Part shown: positions 5,423 to 13,906 of the stretch, one piece after another
Layout of the letters: each line of letters starts with the position of its first letter
How positions within the stretch are numbered: the stretch's first letter is position 1
Assembly (NCBI GenBank): GCA_934526015.1
Contig: CAKSZY010000039.1
Location: 1-15,675 of the forward strand
Origin: an uncultured Dokdonella sp.
GTDB lineage: Bacteria > Pseudomonadota > Gammaproteobacteria > Xanthomonadales > Rhodanobacteraceae
Length of the DNA stretch: 15,675 nt
Direction: 5' to 3'
Made by a program: the position numbers and the translations under genes
Notes under the pieces: model-generated
The model's database searches: none
What the model was told of the DNA's origin: nothing
What the model saw: the letters and a program-made list of their open reading frames with translations, nothing else

Positions 5423-6307
5423 ATGCCGCTGACCATCCCTCCTCGCGTGCTCGTGCCATTGGCCCTGCTCGCGGTCTATCTGGTCTGGGGCTCGACCTAT
5501 CTGGCGATCCGCATCGCGCTGGAGAGCTGGCCGCCGTTCACCATGGCGGCGATCCGTTTCCTCGTTGCCGGCGCCCTCCTCTATGCCTTCCTGCGCTGGC
5601 GCGGCATGGCATCGCCGACGCGCCCGCAATGGATCAATGCGGCGATCACCGGCACCCTGCTGCTCGGCCTCGGCAACGGCCTGGTCTGCTACGCCCAGCA
5701 GTCGGTGGCCTCGGGCCTGGCGGCCGTGGCGGTGGCCGGCATGCCGTTGTTCGCGGCGATCTTCGCCGGACTCTACGGCCACTGGCCGCGAAAGCTCGAA
5801 TGGCTCGGCCTCGCGGTCGGCTTCGCCGGGGTGATCCTGCTCAACCTCGGTGCCGGCATGAGCGCGGCGCCGCTCGGCGCGCTGGCCCTCGTCGCCGCGG
5901 CGGCGTCGTGGGCGTTCGGTTCGGTCTGGAGCCGTCGCCGCGACATGCCGCCGGCGGCGATGAACACCGCCACCCAGATGCTCTGCGGCGGCGGCATGCT
6001 GACCCTCGGCGCGCTGCTCGCCGGCGAACGCCTGCCGGCATCGCCGGGCGCCGGCGCGACCCTCGCCCTGCTCTACCTGATCGTGTTCGGCTCGCTGGTC
6101 GCGTTCAGCGCCTACCTCTACCTGCTCGAACACGTGCGCCCGCTGCTGGCGACCAGTTACGCCTACGTCAATCCGCCGGTCGCCGTGCTGCTCGGCGCCG
6201 CGTTCGCCGGCGAGGCGGTGCACGCCGGCGACCTGCTCGCCATGGCGATCATCCTCGCCGGCGTCGCCCTCATCACCCTGACCCGGCAGAGAGCGGCGGC
6301 GCGCTGA
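5423..6307 (+). CDS. yedA: EamA/DMT-superfamily exporter, YedA type
   Basis: 294 aa. Two EamA repeats lie at about 10-141 and 150-287, together about ten membrane helices. Features shared with the E. coli YedA subfamily, from memory, are VWGSTYLAIRIALESWPP near the N-terminus (21-38), RKLEWLGLAVGFAGVILLN (123-141), SWAFGSVWSRR (162-172) and the C-terminal block ATSYAYVNPPVAVLLG (243-258). Members export small metabolites or drugs across the inner membrane; the substrate here cannot be told. The start at 5423 gives the usual N-terminus, with only a weak GAAG upstream. The gene converges on the ABC permease, leaving 13 bp between the stop codons and no recognisable terminator. Confidence 0.9.
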   Translation: MPLTIPPRVLVPLALLAVYLVWGSTYLAIRIALESWPPFTMAAIRFLVAGALLYAFLRWRGMASPTRPQWINAAITGTLLLGLGNGLVCYAQQSVASGLAAVAVAGMPLFAAIFAGLYGHWPRKLEWLGLAVGFAGVILLNLGAGMSAAPLGALALVAAAASWAFGSVWSRRRDMPPAAMNTATQMLCGGGMLTLGALLAGERLPASPGAGATLALLYLIVFGSLVAFSAYLYLLEHVRPLLATSYAYVNPPVAVLLGAAFAGEAVHAGDLLAMAIILAGVALITLTRQRAAAR

Positions 6308-6320
6308 TCGCGCCGCAGGC

Positions 6321-7640
6321 TCAGGATTCGCGCAATGCCGTCGTCACCGGCAGGCGCGCCGCGCGCAGGGCCGGCAGCAGGCCGCCGATGAAGCCGATCG
6401 CCAGCGCCCACTTGAGGCCGTTCGACAACAGCTGCGGCGACACGCTGAACTGGAACACGACCTGGCTGAAATTGGCGCCGAGGGTCGACACCGAATAGTT
6501 GTCGAAGATCAGCCAGGCGATCAGCCCGCCGAGCACGCCGCCAGCGAGCGCCAGCAGCATCGTCTCGAGCATGACCGAGACGATCACCGGCGGTGCGCGG
6601 AAACCGATCGCCCGCAGCGTGGCGATCTCTCGCGCGCGCGTCGCCACCGCCGCGTACATCGTGTTGAGCGCGCCGAAGATCGCGCCGATCGCCATGATCA
6701 CCGCGATGGTGATGCCGACCACGCGGATCACCTTGCTGAGGTTTTCCGATTGCGCGGTGTAGTAGTCGAGGGTGGTCTTCGCATCGACCTTCAGGCGCGG
6801 ATCGGTGGCGATCGCCGCCTTCAGCTCGTCGAGCGACTCGGGCGAAGTCAGGCGCACGGTCATCGACTGGTAGCCACCGGTGCGCCGGTACGCGGCGGCG
6901 ACGGTGTCGACGTCGCCGAGCAGTTCCGATTCGTGGGCATCGCCCGACTCGAACATGCCGACGATCGTCCACTGCTGGTTGTTGAGGTTGATCTCGGTGC
7001 CGGGATCCAGCCCGGCGAACTGCGCGCGTGCGCCCTTGCCGACGACCATCTCGCGCAATCCCGGGGTGAACGCGCGGCCCTCGACGATCTTCACGTTCGG
7101 CCGCAGGGCCCAGGCCTGCGGGCCGATGCCGCGCACCTCGACGTTGGCGTCGCTGCCGGTCGACTTCTTCGGCAGGTTGGCGACGACGACGAGTTCGGGC
7201 GAGGCGATCGGCTTGCCTTCGGCATCGCGCAGGATGCCGGGCAGCTGTCCGATCAGGGTGACGTCCTCGCGACCGAGTCCCGAGCTCAGCTCCGCCGTCG
7301 CCCCGCCGCGCAGGATGATCGCGGTCGAGGTGTCGCCGGTACTGCGCAGGGTTTTGGTCAGGCCCTCGCCCATCGCCAGCAGGGCGACCAGCACGCCGAC
7401 CACGCCGGCGATGCCGACGACGATGACCGACGAGGCACCGAGGCGCTGGCCGATCGTCGACACGCCGATCCAGGTCGCCGATGACGCCTGACGGCCACTG
7501 CGCGTCAGCAGCATCCACACGCCGAGCAGAACGGCCAGCGCGAACAGGAGCGGCCACGGCAGCATGATCCAGAGGGCGACCGAGAGGGCAATCAGCACGG
7601 CGATGCCGAGGCCGCGCAGGAACGACTTGAGGATGTTCAT
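6321..7640 (-). CDS. ABC exporter permease 2 (MacB/FtsX type), six predicted helices
   Basis: 439 aa, last gene of the export operon. The start at 7640 is supported by AGGAG, which directly follows the upstream gene's TAG. Two extra hydrophobic helices at about 10-27 and 28-46 precede the conventional FtsX-type arrangement: helix at 69-91, a large periplasmic MacB-like domain (about 95-300), then helices at about 303-330, 350-378 and 406-428. The conserved cytoplasmic loop ATRAREIATLRAIGF (333-347) and the C-terminal GGLLPALRAARLPVTTALRE are typical of permeases that couple to LolD/MacB-type ATPases. Family members drive export or membrane-lipid/lipoprotein handling by mechanical coupling to a periplasmic partner. 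MacB and LolC usually have four helices, so the N-terminal pair is unusual. The substrate is unknown. Confidence 0.9.
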   Translation of the reverse strand: MNILKSFLRGLGIAVLIALSVALWIMLPWPLLFALAVLLGVWMLLTRSGRQASSATWIGVSTIGQRLGASSVIVVGIAGVVGVLVALLAMGEGLTKTLRSTGDTSTAIILRGGATAELSSGLGREDVTLIGQLPGILRDAEGKPIASPELVVVANLPKKSTGSDANVEVRGIGPQAWALRPNVKIVEGRAFTPGLREMVVGKGARAQFAGLDPGTEINLNNQQWTIVGMFESGDAHESELLGDVDTVAAAYRRTGGYQSMTVRLTSPESLDELKAAIATDPRLKVDAKTTLDYYTAQSENLSKVIRVVGITIAVIMAIGAIFGALNTMYAAVATRAREIATLRAIGFRAPPVIVSVMLETMLLALAGGVLGGLIAWLIFDNYSVSTLGANFSQVVFQFSVSPQLLSNGLKWALAIGFIGGLLPALRAARLPVTTALRES

Positions 7641-7649
7641 GCAGGTCTC

Positions 7650-8813
7650 CTATCGGCCCGCGAGGGCGTCGACGATCTTCAGGCGCATCGCGCGCAGGGC
7701 CGGCAACACGCCGACCAGCACGCCGATCACCACCATCATGGCGATGCCGACGCCCCAGGTGCCGGCGCCGACCGGCGGCAGCTGCAGCATGCCGCCGCTG
7801 GCCGCGGACACGCCCGGCAGGATCAGTGCGACGAGGCCGAGGCCGAGCACGCCGCCGAGCACGATCAGCAGCACCGCCTCGGCGAACACCAGGCCGAGCA
7901 CGCTGCGGTCGGAGAATCCCATCGTCTTCAGCGTCGCCAGTTCGGGGATGCGTTCGCGCACCGCCTGCGCCATCGTGTTGCCGGTCAGCAGCAACAGGGT
8001 GAAGAACACCGCCGCCATGATCGCGCTGACGATCAGGCCGATGTCGCCGAGCTGCTTGGCGAACGAGAGATTGAACGCCTGCTCGGTCTGCGTCTTCGTC
8101 TCGTGGTCGGAATTCGCCGAGATCGCGTCGATCGCCCGGGCGACGCTGTCGGAATGGTCGGGATCGTCCACCTTGACGATGATCCAGCCGACCTCGCCGG
8201 AACCGTAGGCATTGGCCTCGTCGAAATAGTCCCAGCGGAAGAACAGCTGCTGCTCCATGCCGCGCAGCTTTTCCTCCTTCACCGTGAAGGTGCCGACCAT
8301 GTCGAAGGTCCAGGTCGTCTCGCCCGTTGCCTTGTCCGGGAAGATCGCGCCGGTGACGACCACCTTGTCGCCGGTCTTCCAGCCGAAGCGGTTGGCCAGC
8401 GCCTCGCCGATGACGGCACCGGTGCGCGTGCGCTGGAACGCCTCGCGCACTTCGGGCGTCACTGTCATTTCCGGATGGACGTCGAAGAAGTTCGGCGCAA
8501 TGGCGATGTTGAAACCCTGGTTCTTCGGTTCCTTGTAGTAGCCGCCGAACCAGTTCGCCCAGGTCACCGTGTTCACCCCCGGCACCGCCTCGATGCGCGG
8601 CAGCAGGCTCTGCGGCAGGCTCTGGATGATCGAGAAGCGCGAGGAAACGATCATGCGATCGACCCCGGCGGCATCGCTGCCGGCGTTGAACGCCACGCGC
8701 ACGGCATCGAGCAGGCCGAACAGCAGGAAGGCGGCCATCACCGACAGCAGGGTCAGGATCGTGCGTGCCTTGCGCCGGAACAGCGCGGCCCAGATCAGGT
8801 GGAAGTATTTCAT
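7650..8813 (-). CDS. ABC exporter permease 1 (FtsX type)
   Basis: 387 aa. The start at 8813 is set by GGAGG seven bases upstream and by the typical N-terminus MKYFHLIWAALFRRKARTIL. The layout is the standard four-helix one: helix at about 18-40, periplasmic domain at 45-255, then helices at about 258-278, 305-332 and 352-372. The coupling-loop motif VRERIPELATLKTMGF (285-300) and the ending VLPALRAMRLKIVDALAGR are characteristic. The ATPase gene ends 14 bp upstream and the second permease starts 9 bp downstream of its stop. Because the two permeases differ in sequence and topology, a heterodimeric transporter with one ATPase type is the likely arrangement, as in LolC/LolE; this is inference. 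Confidence 0.92.
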   Translation of the reverse strand: MKYFHLIWAALFRRKARTILTLLSVMAAFLLFGLLDAVRVAFNAGSDAAGVDRMIVSSRFSIIQSLPQSLLPRIEAVPGVNTVTWANWFGGYYKEPKNQGFNIAIAPNFFDVHPEMTVTPEVREAFQRTRTGAVIGEALANRFGWKTGDKVVVTGAIFPDKATGETTWTFDMVGTFTVKEEKLRGMEQQLFFRWDYFDEANAYGSGEVGWIIVKVDDPDHSDSVARAIDAISANSDHETKTQTEQAFNLSFAKQLGDIGLIVSAIMAAVFFTLLLLTGNTMAQAVRERIPELATLKTMGFSDRSVLGLVFAEAVLLIVLGGVLGLGLVALILPGVSAASGGMLQLPPVGAGTWGVGIAMMVVIGVLVGVLPALRAMRLKIVDALAGR

Positions 8814-8827
8814 CGGCGTGCCTCCGC

Positions 8828-9514
8828 TCAGGCCGCGGCCTGTTCGACCAGCGAACCCTTGTCCAGATGCAGGGTGTGGGTGGCGTACTCGGCGGCCTTC
8901 GGATCGTGGGTGACCATGATGATGGTCTTGCCGTGGTCGCGATTGAGTTGCTGCAACAGGGTCAGCACGTCCTCGGCGGACTGGCGGTCGAGGTCGCCCG
9001 TCGGCTCGTCGCAGACCAGCAGGTTCGGATCGGAGACGATCGCGCGCGCGATGGCGACGCGCTGTTGCTGGCCACCCGAAAGTTCGTTCGGCTTGTGGCT
9101 GGCGCGGTCGGCGAGTCCGACCAGCTGCAAGGCGATCGCCGCATTGCGCTTGCGTTGCGCGGCCGACAGTTTCGTCAGCAGCAGCGGCACCTCGACGTTC
9201 TTCTGCGCGCTCAGCATCGGCAGCAGGTTGTAGAACTGGAAGATGAAACCGACGTTGGCGGCGCGCCACTTCGCCAGCGCGCCGGCACCGAGACGGTCGA
9301 TGCGCTGGCCACCGACCGCGATCGAGCCGCTGCTCGGCGAATCGAGTCCGCCGATGAGGTTGAGCAGGGTCGTCTTGCCGGAGCCGGACGGACCCATCAG
9401 GGCAAGGAAGTCGCCCTCGGCGATGTCGAGATCGACGCCGTGCAGCACTTCGACCTTCTGCTTGCCGCGCGCGTAGACCTTGCTGACGCCGCGGATTTCA
9501 ACGATGTTCGCCAT
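8828..9514 (-). CDS. ABC exporter ATPase (LolD/MacB type)
   Basis: 228 aa, the usual size for a stand-alone LolD/MacB-type ATPase. Motifs: Walker A GPSGSGKTT (41-49), Q-loop Q93, signature LSGGQQQRVAIARA (145-158), Walker B LLVCDEP (165-171) with catalytic E170, D-loop GDLD, and H-loop H203 (MVTHDPKAAEYA). It powers the two FtsX-type permeases encoded downstream. The start at 9514 is chosen because GGAGG lies four bases upstream and the homologous region begins at residue 1. The frame stays open upstream to 9703, but that extension has no recognisable domain. The stop at 8828 lies 14 bp before the permease start. Confidence 0.95.
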   Translation of the reverse strand: MANIVEIRGVSKVYARGKQKVEVLHGVDLDIAEGDFLALMGPSGSGKTTLLNLIGGLDSPSSGSIAVGGQRIDRLGAGALAKWRAANVGFIFQFYNLLPMLSAQKNVEVPLLLTKLSAAQRKRNAAIALQLVGLADRASHKPNELSGGQQQRVAIARAIVSDPNLLVCDEPTGDLDRQSAEDVLTLLQQLNRDHGKTIIMVTHDPKAAEYATHTLHLDKGSLVEQAAA

Positions 9515-9702
9515 GATGCCTCCGATGTGCGTGCCTGGCGCCGAACCCTGCGTCGACGCCCCGTTCAGTTGATCCGCCGTTCCCCGGCTGTCCGGGAGGA
9601 AGGCGGCGCGGCGGCGGGCGACGCGCTGCCTCGGACCGGAGGCCTCGTCCTGCGTCCATCCCGCTGCGCGGACCTCGGCGCGAGCCGGTCCCGCGTTCCA
9701 CA

Positions 9703-10938
9703 CTAGCGACCCGCAATCTCCACGCGCGCACCGTCCTTCAGCTCGACCGGCGGCGCCCGCACCACGCGCGTCGCCGCGGCAATGCCCTCGACGAGGCGCA
9801 GGTCACGCTGCGCCTGCCCCGGCGTCACCGCCTGCATGCGCGCACGATCCGCATCGATGACGAAGACGACACTGCGCCCGTCGCGCTCGACGATGGCCGT
9901 CGCCGGCACCAGCACGCCCTTCGCAGGCGGTGGCGCATCGGCGACAGCCGGTTTCGCCTCCTCCAGGAACGACACGCGCGCGCCCATGTCGGGCAGCACG
10001 CGTGGATCCTTCTGGTCGAGGCCGATGCGCACCTTCACCGTCGCCTTGCCGCGGTCCGCGGTCGGAATGATGGCGATCACGTGCGCCGGGATCGTCCAGT
10101 CCTGGTAGGCGTCGAGCACCGCATGCGCAGGGGCGCCAGCGCGCACGCGGTTGATGTAGGACTCGTTGACATCGACTTCGATCTCGAGCGAGTCCATGTC
10201 GACGATGGTGCCGACGCCGGTGCGGGTGAAGCCGCCGCCGGCCGACAGCGGCGAGACGATCTCGCCGACCTGGGCGGCCTTGGCGATGACCACCCCGGCG
10301 AACGGTGCGCGCACGGTGGTGTAGTCGAGCTGCACCTGCGCGCTGCGCTGCTGGGCCTCGGCGAGTTCGACGTACCGCTGCTGCGCGGCGAGCTGCGCGG
10401 CGAGCGCATCGGCTTCGGTGCCGGCGGCTTCGGCGGACTGGCGCGAGACGAGCTTGCGCCCGACCAGATCGTCGAGGCGCTCGCGGTCGCGCCGCGCCTG
10501 GGCGAGGCGGACGCGCACCTCGCCGACCTGGGCGCGCGCCTGGGCCAGTTGCGCCTCCGCCTGGCCGAGCGCGGCGCGCTGCGCGGTGTCTTCCAGGCGC
10601 GCAAGCACCTGGCCTTCCTCGACGCGTTCGCCTTCTTCGATCAGGACTTCCTTCAGCGTGCCGGTGATCTGCGCCGAGACGGTCGCCTGGCGGCGTGCGG
10701 TCACATAGCCGGTGGCCTGCAACACCGCCGCCGGAGCGGCACCGGCGCCCGCCGGCAGCGCCGCCACCGCGGCCTCGACCACGACCGGCTTCGCCGCGCC
10801 CGCCCACCACCAGGCCGCCGCACCTGCCAGCAACACGGCGGCGACGATCGCGGCGACGATCCACGGCCCCTTGCCGGCGGGCTCGGGCGCGGCACGGTCG
10901 ATGCGCAGCTGCTTGAGCAGTTCAGCCTTGGAGTCCAT
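9703..10938 (-). CDS. Membrane fusion (periplasmic adaptor) protein, HlyD/MacA family
   Basis: 411 aa, first gene of the export operon. The start at 10938 has AGGA about six bases upstream; an in-frame GTG/ATG further up is less likely. A single N-terminal membrane anchor lies at about 25-47 (IVAAIVAAVLLAGAAAWWW). The first half of the lipoyl (barrel-sandwich) domain is at about 80-117, with TGYVTARRQATVSAQITGTL. An Ala/Gln/Arg-rich coiled-coil hairpin covers about 118-203. The second lipoyl half, DYTTVRAPFAGVVIAKAAQVGEIV, starts at 205. A beta-barrel domain (about 247-325) and a membrane-proximal domain (about 340-410) follow. It would connect the ABC permeases to an outer-membrane channel; no TolC-like gene is in the window, so that partner must be encoded elsewhere. 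A 188-bp gap separates it from the ATPase gene. Confidence 0.93.
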   Translation of the reverse strand: MDSKAELLKQLRIDRAAPEPAGKGPWIVAAIVAAVLLAGAAAWWWAGAAKPVVVEAAVAALPAGAGAAPAAVLQATGYVTARRQATVSAQITGTLKEVLIEEGERVEEGQVLARLEDTAQRAALGQAEAQLAQARAQVGEVRVRLAQARRDRERLDDLVGRKLVSRQSAEAAGTEADALAAQLAAQQRYVELAEAQQRSAQVQLDYTTVRAPFAGVVIAKAAQVGEIVSPLSAGGGFTRTGVGTIVDMDSLEIEVDVNESYINRVRAGAPAHAVLDAYQDWTIPAHVIAIIPTADRGKATVKVRIGLDQKDPRVLPDMGARVSFLEEAKPAVADAPPPAKGVLVPATAIVERDGRSVVFVIDADRARMQAVTPGQAQRDLRLVEGIAAATRVVRAPPVELKDGARVEIAGR

Positions 10939-11088
10939 GACGATCCTGCAACCTGTCGAGGTCGGCGAGTCTGCCATAGACTGGTGCAGGCACGACCTTG
11001 CCGAAAGGCACTTTCTTCACCCTTCCGGGATGACGCCTGTCATGCCGCGCAGGCGCCACGACCGCTTCCATCGACCGCAGCCAGGCCC

Positions 11089-11778
11089 ATGACCTACGCC
11101 CTTGCCCCGCATCCGATTCCCTCGATCCCGGTCGCCGGTTCCGACCTGCGCTTCGCGGTCCGCCGCATCCATTGCATCGGCCGCAACTACGCCGACCATG
11201 CCGCCGAGATGGGCGCCCGCGTCGATCGCACGCAGCCGATCTTCTTTTCCAAGCCGGCCGACGCGATCGTCATCGACGACGGCGACGTGCCGTATCCGTC
11301 CGCCACCGGCGACCTCCACCACGAAGTCGAGATGGTCGTCGCCCTCGCCCGCGGCGGCCGCGACATCCCCGTTGCGCATGCGCTCGAGCATGTCTACGCC
11401 TACGGCGTCGGCCTCGACCTCACCCGCCGCGACCTGCAGTCGATCGCGAAGAAGAACGGCAATCCGTGGGACACCGCCAAGGGGTTCGACCATTCCGCGC
11501 CGGTGTCGGCGCTGCGCCGGGTCAGCGACAGCGGCCATCCGCCGGCGGCGACGCAACTCGCGCTCGAGGTGAACGGTGCGCGCCGCCAGGCCACCGTGCT
11601 CTCGCAGATGATCTTCAGCGTTGCCGAGATCATCCACGAGCTTTCAAAGTTTTACGAACTGCAATCCGGCGACCTGATCTTCACCGGCACGCCGGCCGGA
11701 GTGGCCGCATTGCAGCGCGGCGACCATTTCCGCGCCGAACTCGAGGGATGGGCCACACTCACGGGTCGCGTCGTCTAG
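11089..11778 (+). CDS. Fumarylacetoacetate hydrolase family enzyme (FAHD1/YcgM-like)
   Basis: 229 aa, the short single-domain form of the family. Conserved elements: [14 protein letters not shown] (29-42), FFSKPADAI (52-60), the metal-binding [15 protein letters not shown] with E79 and E81, the third ligand D110 in [12 protein letters not shown], catalytic-region K131 in [11 protein letters not shown], and [13 protein letters not shown] (193-205). The overall pattern closely follows mammalian FAHD1 and E. coli YcgM, so likely reactions are acylpyruvate (for example fumarylpyruvate) hydrolysis or oxaloacetate decarboxylation, with Mg2+ or Mn2+, in the cytoplasm. No other aromatic-degradation gene is nearby, which favours a general housekeeping role. 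The start at 11089 has only a weak upstream AGG; it is chosen because homology begins shortly after it. It is divergent from the export operon across a 150-bp intergenic region with no convincing promoter. Confidence 0.9.
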   Translation: MTYALAPHPIPSIPVAGSDLRFAVRRIHCIGRNYADHAAEMGARVDRTQPIFFSKPADAIVIDDGDVPYPSATGDLHHEVEMVVALARGGRDIPVAHALEHVYAYGVGLDLTRRDLQSIAKKNGNPWDTAKGFDHSAPVSALRRVSDSGHPPAATQLALEVNGARRQATVLSQMIFSVAEIIHELSKFYELQSGDLIFTGTPAGVAALQRGDHFRAELEGWATLTGRVV

Positions 11779-11890
11779 TCCCACGCAAGCCTCGACACCC
11801 GCGGCGACGCGCGGAAGAATGGCGGCGCCCGGCAACGCCCTGCTCGACGGCGCCCGGACGCTCTTTCCCGATCCGTCCCAGGAGTCCCCC

Positions 11891-12292
11891 ATGAGCTTCT
11901 TCTCCGAGTTCAAGACCTTCGCGATGCGCGGCAACGTCATCGACCTCGCCGTCGGTGTCGTCATCGGCGCCGCCTTCGGCAAGATCGTCTCCTCGCTGGT
12001 CGACCAGGTCATCATGCCGCCGATCGGCTGGCTGATCGGCGGTGTCGACTTCTCCGCGTACAAATGGATCCTCGTGCCGGCCGGCGCCGACGGCAAGGGC
12101 GAGGTCGCGATCCTCTACGGCGCCTTCATCAACACCATCATCCAGTTCGCCATCGTCGCCTTCGCCATCTTCCTCGTCATCAAGCTGATGAACCGCATGA
12201 TCAAGAAGGAAGAAGCGGCACCGGCAGCACCGGCGGAAGACGTCGTCCTGCTCGGCGAGATCCGCGACCTGCTGAAGGAACGTCGCGCCTGA
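11891..12292 (+). CDS. mscL: Large-conductance mechanosensitive channel MscL
   Basis: 133 aa against about 136 in E. coli. It opens with [20 protein letters not shown], typical of the family's amphipathic N-terminal helix. The pore-lining TM1 is at about 14-45 ([20 protein letters not shown]), followed by a periplasmic loop with AYKWIL at 56-61. TM2 is at about 75-103, and an Ala/Pro linker leads to the C-terminal bundle helix [13 protein letters not shown] (120-132). MscL forms a pentamer in the inner membrane that opens under high tension to release solutes during hypo-osmotic shock. The start at 11891 follows AGGAG with a six-base gap. The in-frame ATG at 11819 is discounted. The 112 bp between it and the preceding hydrolase gene show no terminator, so partial co-transcription is possible. 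Confidence 0.97.
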   Translation: MSFFSEFKTFAMRGNVIDLAVGVVIGAAFGKIVSSLVDQVIMPPIGWLIGGVDFSAYKWILVPAGADGKGEVAILYGAFINTIIQFAIVAFAIFLVIKLMNRMIKKEEAAPAAPAEDVVLLGEIRDLLKERRA

Positions 12293-12300
12293 GCGTGCCT

Positions 12301-12328
12301 GCACGGGCACCGGCTGCGGTGCCCGTGC
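12301..12328 (+). terminator. Hairpin after mscL, likely terminator
   Basis: GCACGGGCACCG, loop GCTG, then CGGTGCCCGTGC: a perfect 12-bp stem starting nine bases after the mscL stop (T12300 and A12329 extend it to 13). No T-run follows (ATGACCAAAG), so it may act with Rho, or as a 3'-end stabilising hairpin, rather than as a textbook intrinsic terminator. Confidence 0.5.
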
Positions 12329-12402
12329 ATGACCAAAGCCACGGCGTGCGCCTGCGCGGCTCTGGCATCATCCGCGGCTCCTTTGCCCCGGGGCCACCGC
12401 CG

Positions 12403-13815
12403 ATGCGCCTGTCGATCCTTGCCTTCGTCCTCGCCTTCCCGCTGACCGCATCGGCCGCACCGACGACGATCCCCGATGCCGCGCTGGAGACCGCCGCCGG
12501 ACTGCGCGAGCGCGCCCTCGCCGACACCCTGGCCTGGGAAATCACCGAGGGCCTGACCACCGAAGTCGGCCCGCGCCTCGCCGGCAGCGAAGCCGATGCG
12601 CGCGCACGCGAGTGGATGATCGCGAAGTTCAAGGCGCTCGGCTTCGACAAGGTCTGGAGCGAGCCGGTGACGTATCCGAAATGGGTGCGCCGCAGCGAGC
12701 ACGCCGAAGTCGTTTCGCCGTTCCCGCAACCGCTGGCGCTGACCGCACTCGGCAATTCGGCGGCGACGCCGGACGGCGGCCTGCGCGCCGAAGTGGTCGC
12801 CTTCGAATCGCTCGAAGCCCTCGAAGCGGCTGCGCGCGAAGCGGTCGAGGGTCGCATCGTCTACATCGGTTCGACGCGCATGGACGAGAAGGCCGGGCGC
12901 GGCTACGGCCAGGGTTCGCGCGTGCGCGGGCGCGGCCCCTCGGTCGCCTCGACCAAGGGCGCCGCGGCCTTCCTGCTGCGCTCGGTCGGCCCCGAGGACA
13001 CGCGCCTGCCGCACACCGGCATGACCCGCTTCGAGGACGGCGTCACCGCGATCCCGGCCGCCGCGCTGTCGAACCCCGATGCCGACCAGCTCGAACGCAT
13101 CCTCGCGCGTGGCCTGCCGGTCACCCTGCGCCTGGCGCTGGACTGCGGCATCGAAGGCGAATACACCGGCGCCAACGTCATCGCCGAGATGCGCGGACGC
13201 AGCCGGCCGAACGAGTACTACCTCACCGGCGGCCACCTCGACTCCTGGGATCTCGGCACCGGCGCGGTCGACGACGCCGCCGGCATCGGCATCACCACCG
13301 CCGCCGCCCACCTCATCGCACAGTTGCCGAAACGGCCGGCGCGCAGCATCCGCGTGGTCGCCTTCGCCAACGAGGAATCGGGGCTCTACGGCGGCAAGGC
13401 CTACGGGGAAACCCATCGCAAGGAAATCGCCCGCGCGATCCTCGGCAGCGAGTCGGACGCCGGCTCCGACCGCATCGTCAAGCTCACCGCCACCGTCAAG
13501 CCGGACGCGCGCGCCGCCATCGACCGCATCGCCGAAGCGCTCGCCCCGCTCGGCATCGAATACGACCGCGAGGCGCCGGGCGCCGGCGGCTCCGATCTGT
13601 CCGCCGTGCATGCGGTCGGCATGGCCGGTCTGTCCCTGCACCAGGACACCACGCGCTACTTCGCCTGGCATCACACCGCCAACGACACCCTCGACAAGGT
13701 CGACCTCGACGCACTGCGCCAGAACGTCGCCGCCTATGCCGTGGCGATGTACCTCGCCGCCGAAGCGAAGGGTGACTTCGGCTCGAAGCCGGGGGCGTTT
13801 GCGAAGAAGCCGTGA
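12403..13815 (+). CDS. Secreted M28 family zinc peptidase (carboxypeptidase Q-like)
   Basis: 470 aa with a Sec signal peptide MRLSILAFVLAFPLTASA, probably cut at ASA-AP (18/19), so periplasmic or secreted. A PA-type insert domain covers about 110-245, with RGRGPSVASTKGAAAFLLRS inside. The M28 catalytic domain follows. The expected two-zinc ligands are all present: H278 (GGHLDSWD), bridging D290 (AVDDAAGIG), E325 with catalytic E324 (ANEESG), D352 (SESDAG) and H424 (WHHTANDTLDKVD). The length and order fit plasma glutamate carboxypeptidase/carboxypeptidase Q-like enzymes, which release amino acids from small peptides or dipeptides. The start at 12403 is chosen because the signal peptide starts there; the upstream Shine-Dalgarno is weak. 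It converges with the methyltransferase gene, with 91 bp between and no clear terminator. Confidence 0.92.
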   Translation: MRLSILAFVLAFPLTASAAPTTIPDAALETAAGLRERALADTLAWEITEGLTTEVGPRLAGSEADARAREWMIAKFKALGFDKVWSEPVTYPKWVRRSEHAEVVSPFPQPLALTALGNSAATPDGGLRAEVVAFESLEALEAAAREAVEGRIVYIGSTRMDEKAGRGYGQGSRVRGRGPSVASTKGAAAFLLRSVGPEDTRLPHTGMTRFEDGVTAIPAAALSNPDADQLERILARGLPVTLRLALDCGIEGEYTGANVIAEMRGRSRPNEYYLTGGHLDSWDLGTGAVDDAAGIGITTAAAHLIAQLPKRPARSIRVVAFANEESGLYGGKAYGETHRKEIARAILGSESDAGSDRIVKLTATVKPDARAAIDRIAEALAPLGIEYDREAPGAGGSDLSAVHAVGMAGLSLHQDTTRYFAWHHTANDTLDKVDLDALRQNVAAYAVAMYLAAEAKGDFGSKPGAFAKKP

Positions 13816-13906
13816 TGGCGTGGAGCGCGGATCGGCGATTCGCGCCAGGGGATTCGGACTCCCGCTCCGTCCGCGCGCGTGAAGCCGGACGATGTCCCGC
13901 CTCGGT

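Noticed and set aside
9515..9703. N-terminal extension of the ABC ATPase to 9703
   Set aside because: GGAGG precedes the ATG at 9514, the family begins there, and the extension has no domain or conserved look.
10939..11088. Promoters and a 14-nt imperfect palindrome (ATGACGCCTGTCAT, 11030-11043) in the divergent exporter/hydrolase region
   Set aside because: No -35/-10 pair with good spacing was found on either strand, and the palindrome has only 5-bp arms, so I do not call a regulatory site.
12064..12402. In-frame upstream extension of the M28 peptidase into mscL
   Set aside because: It would overlap mscL out of frame and place the clear signal peptide internally.
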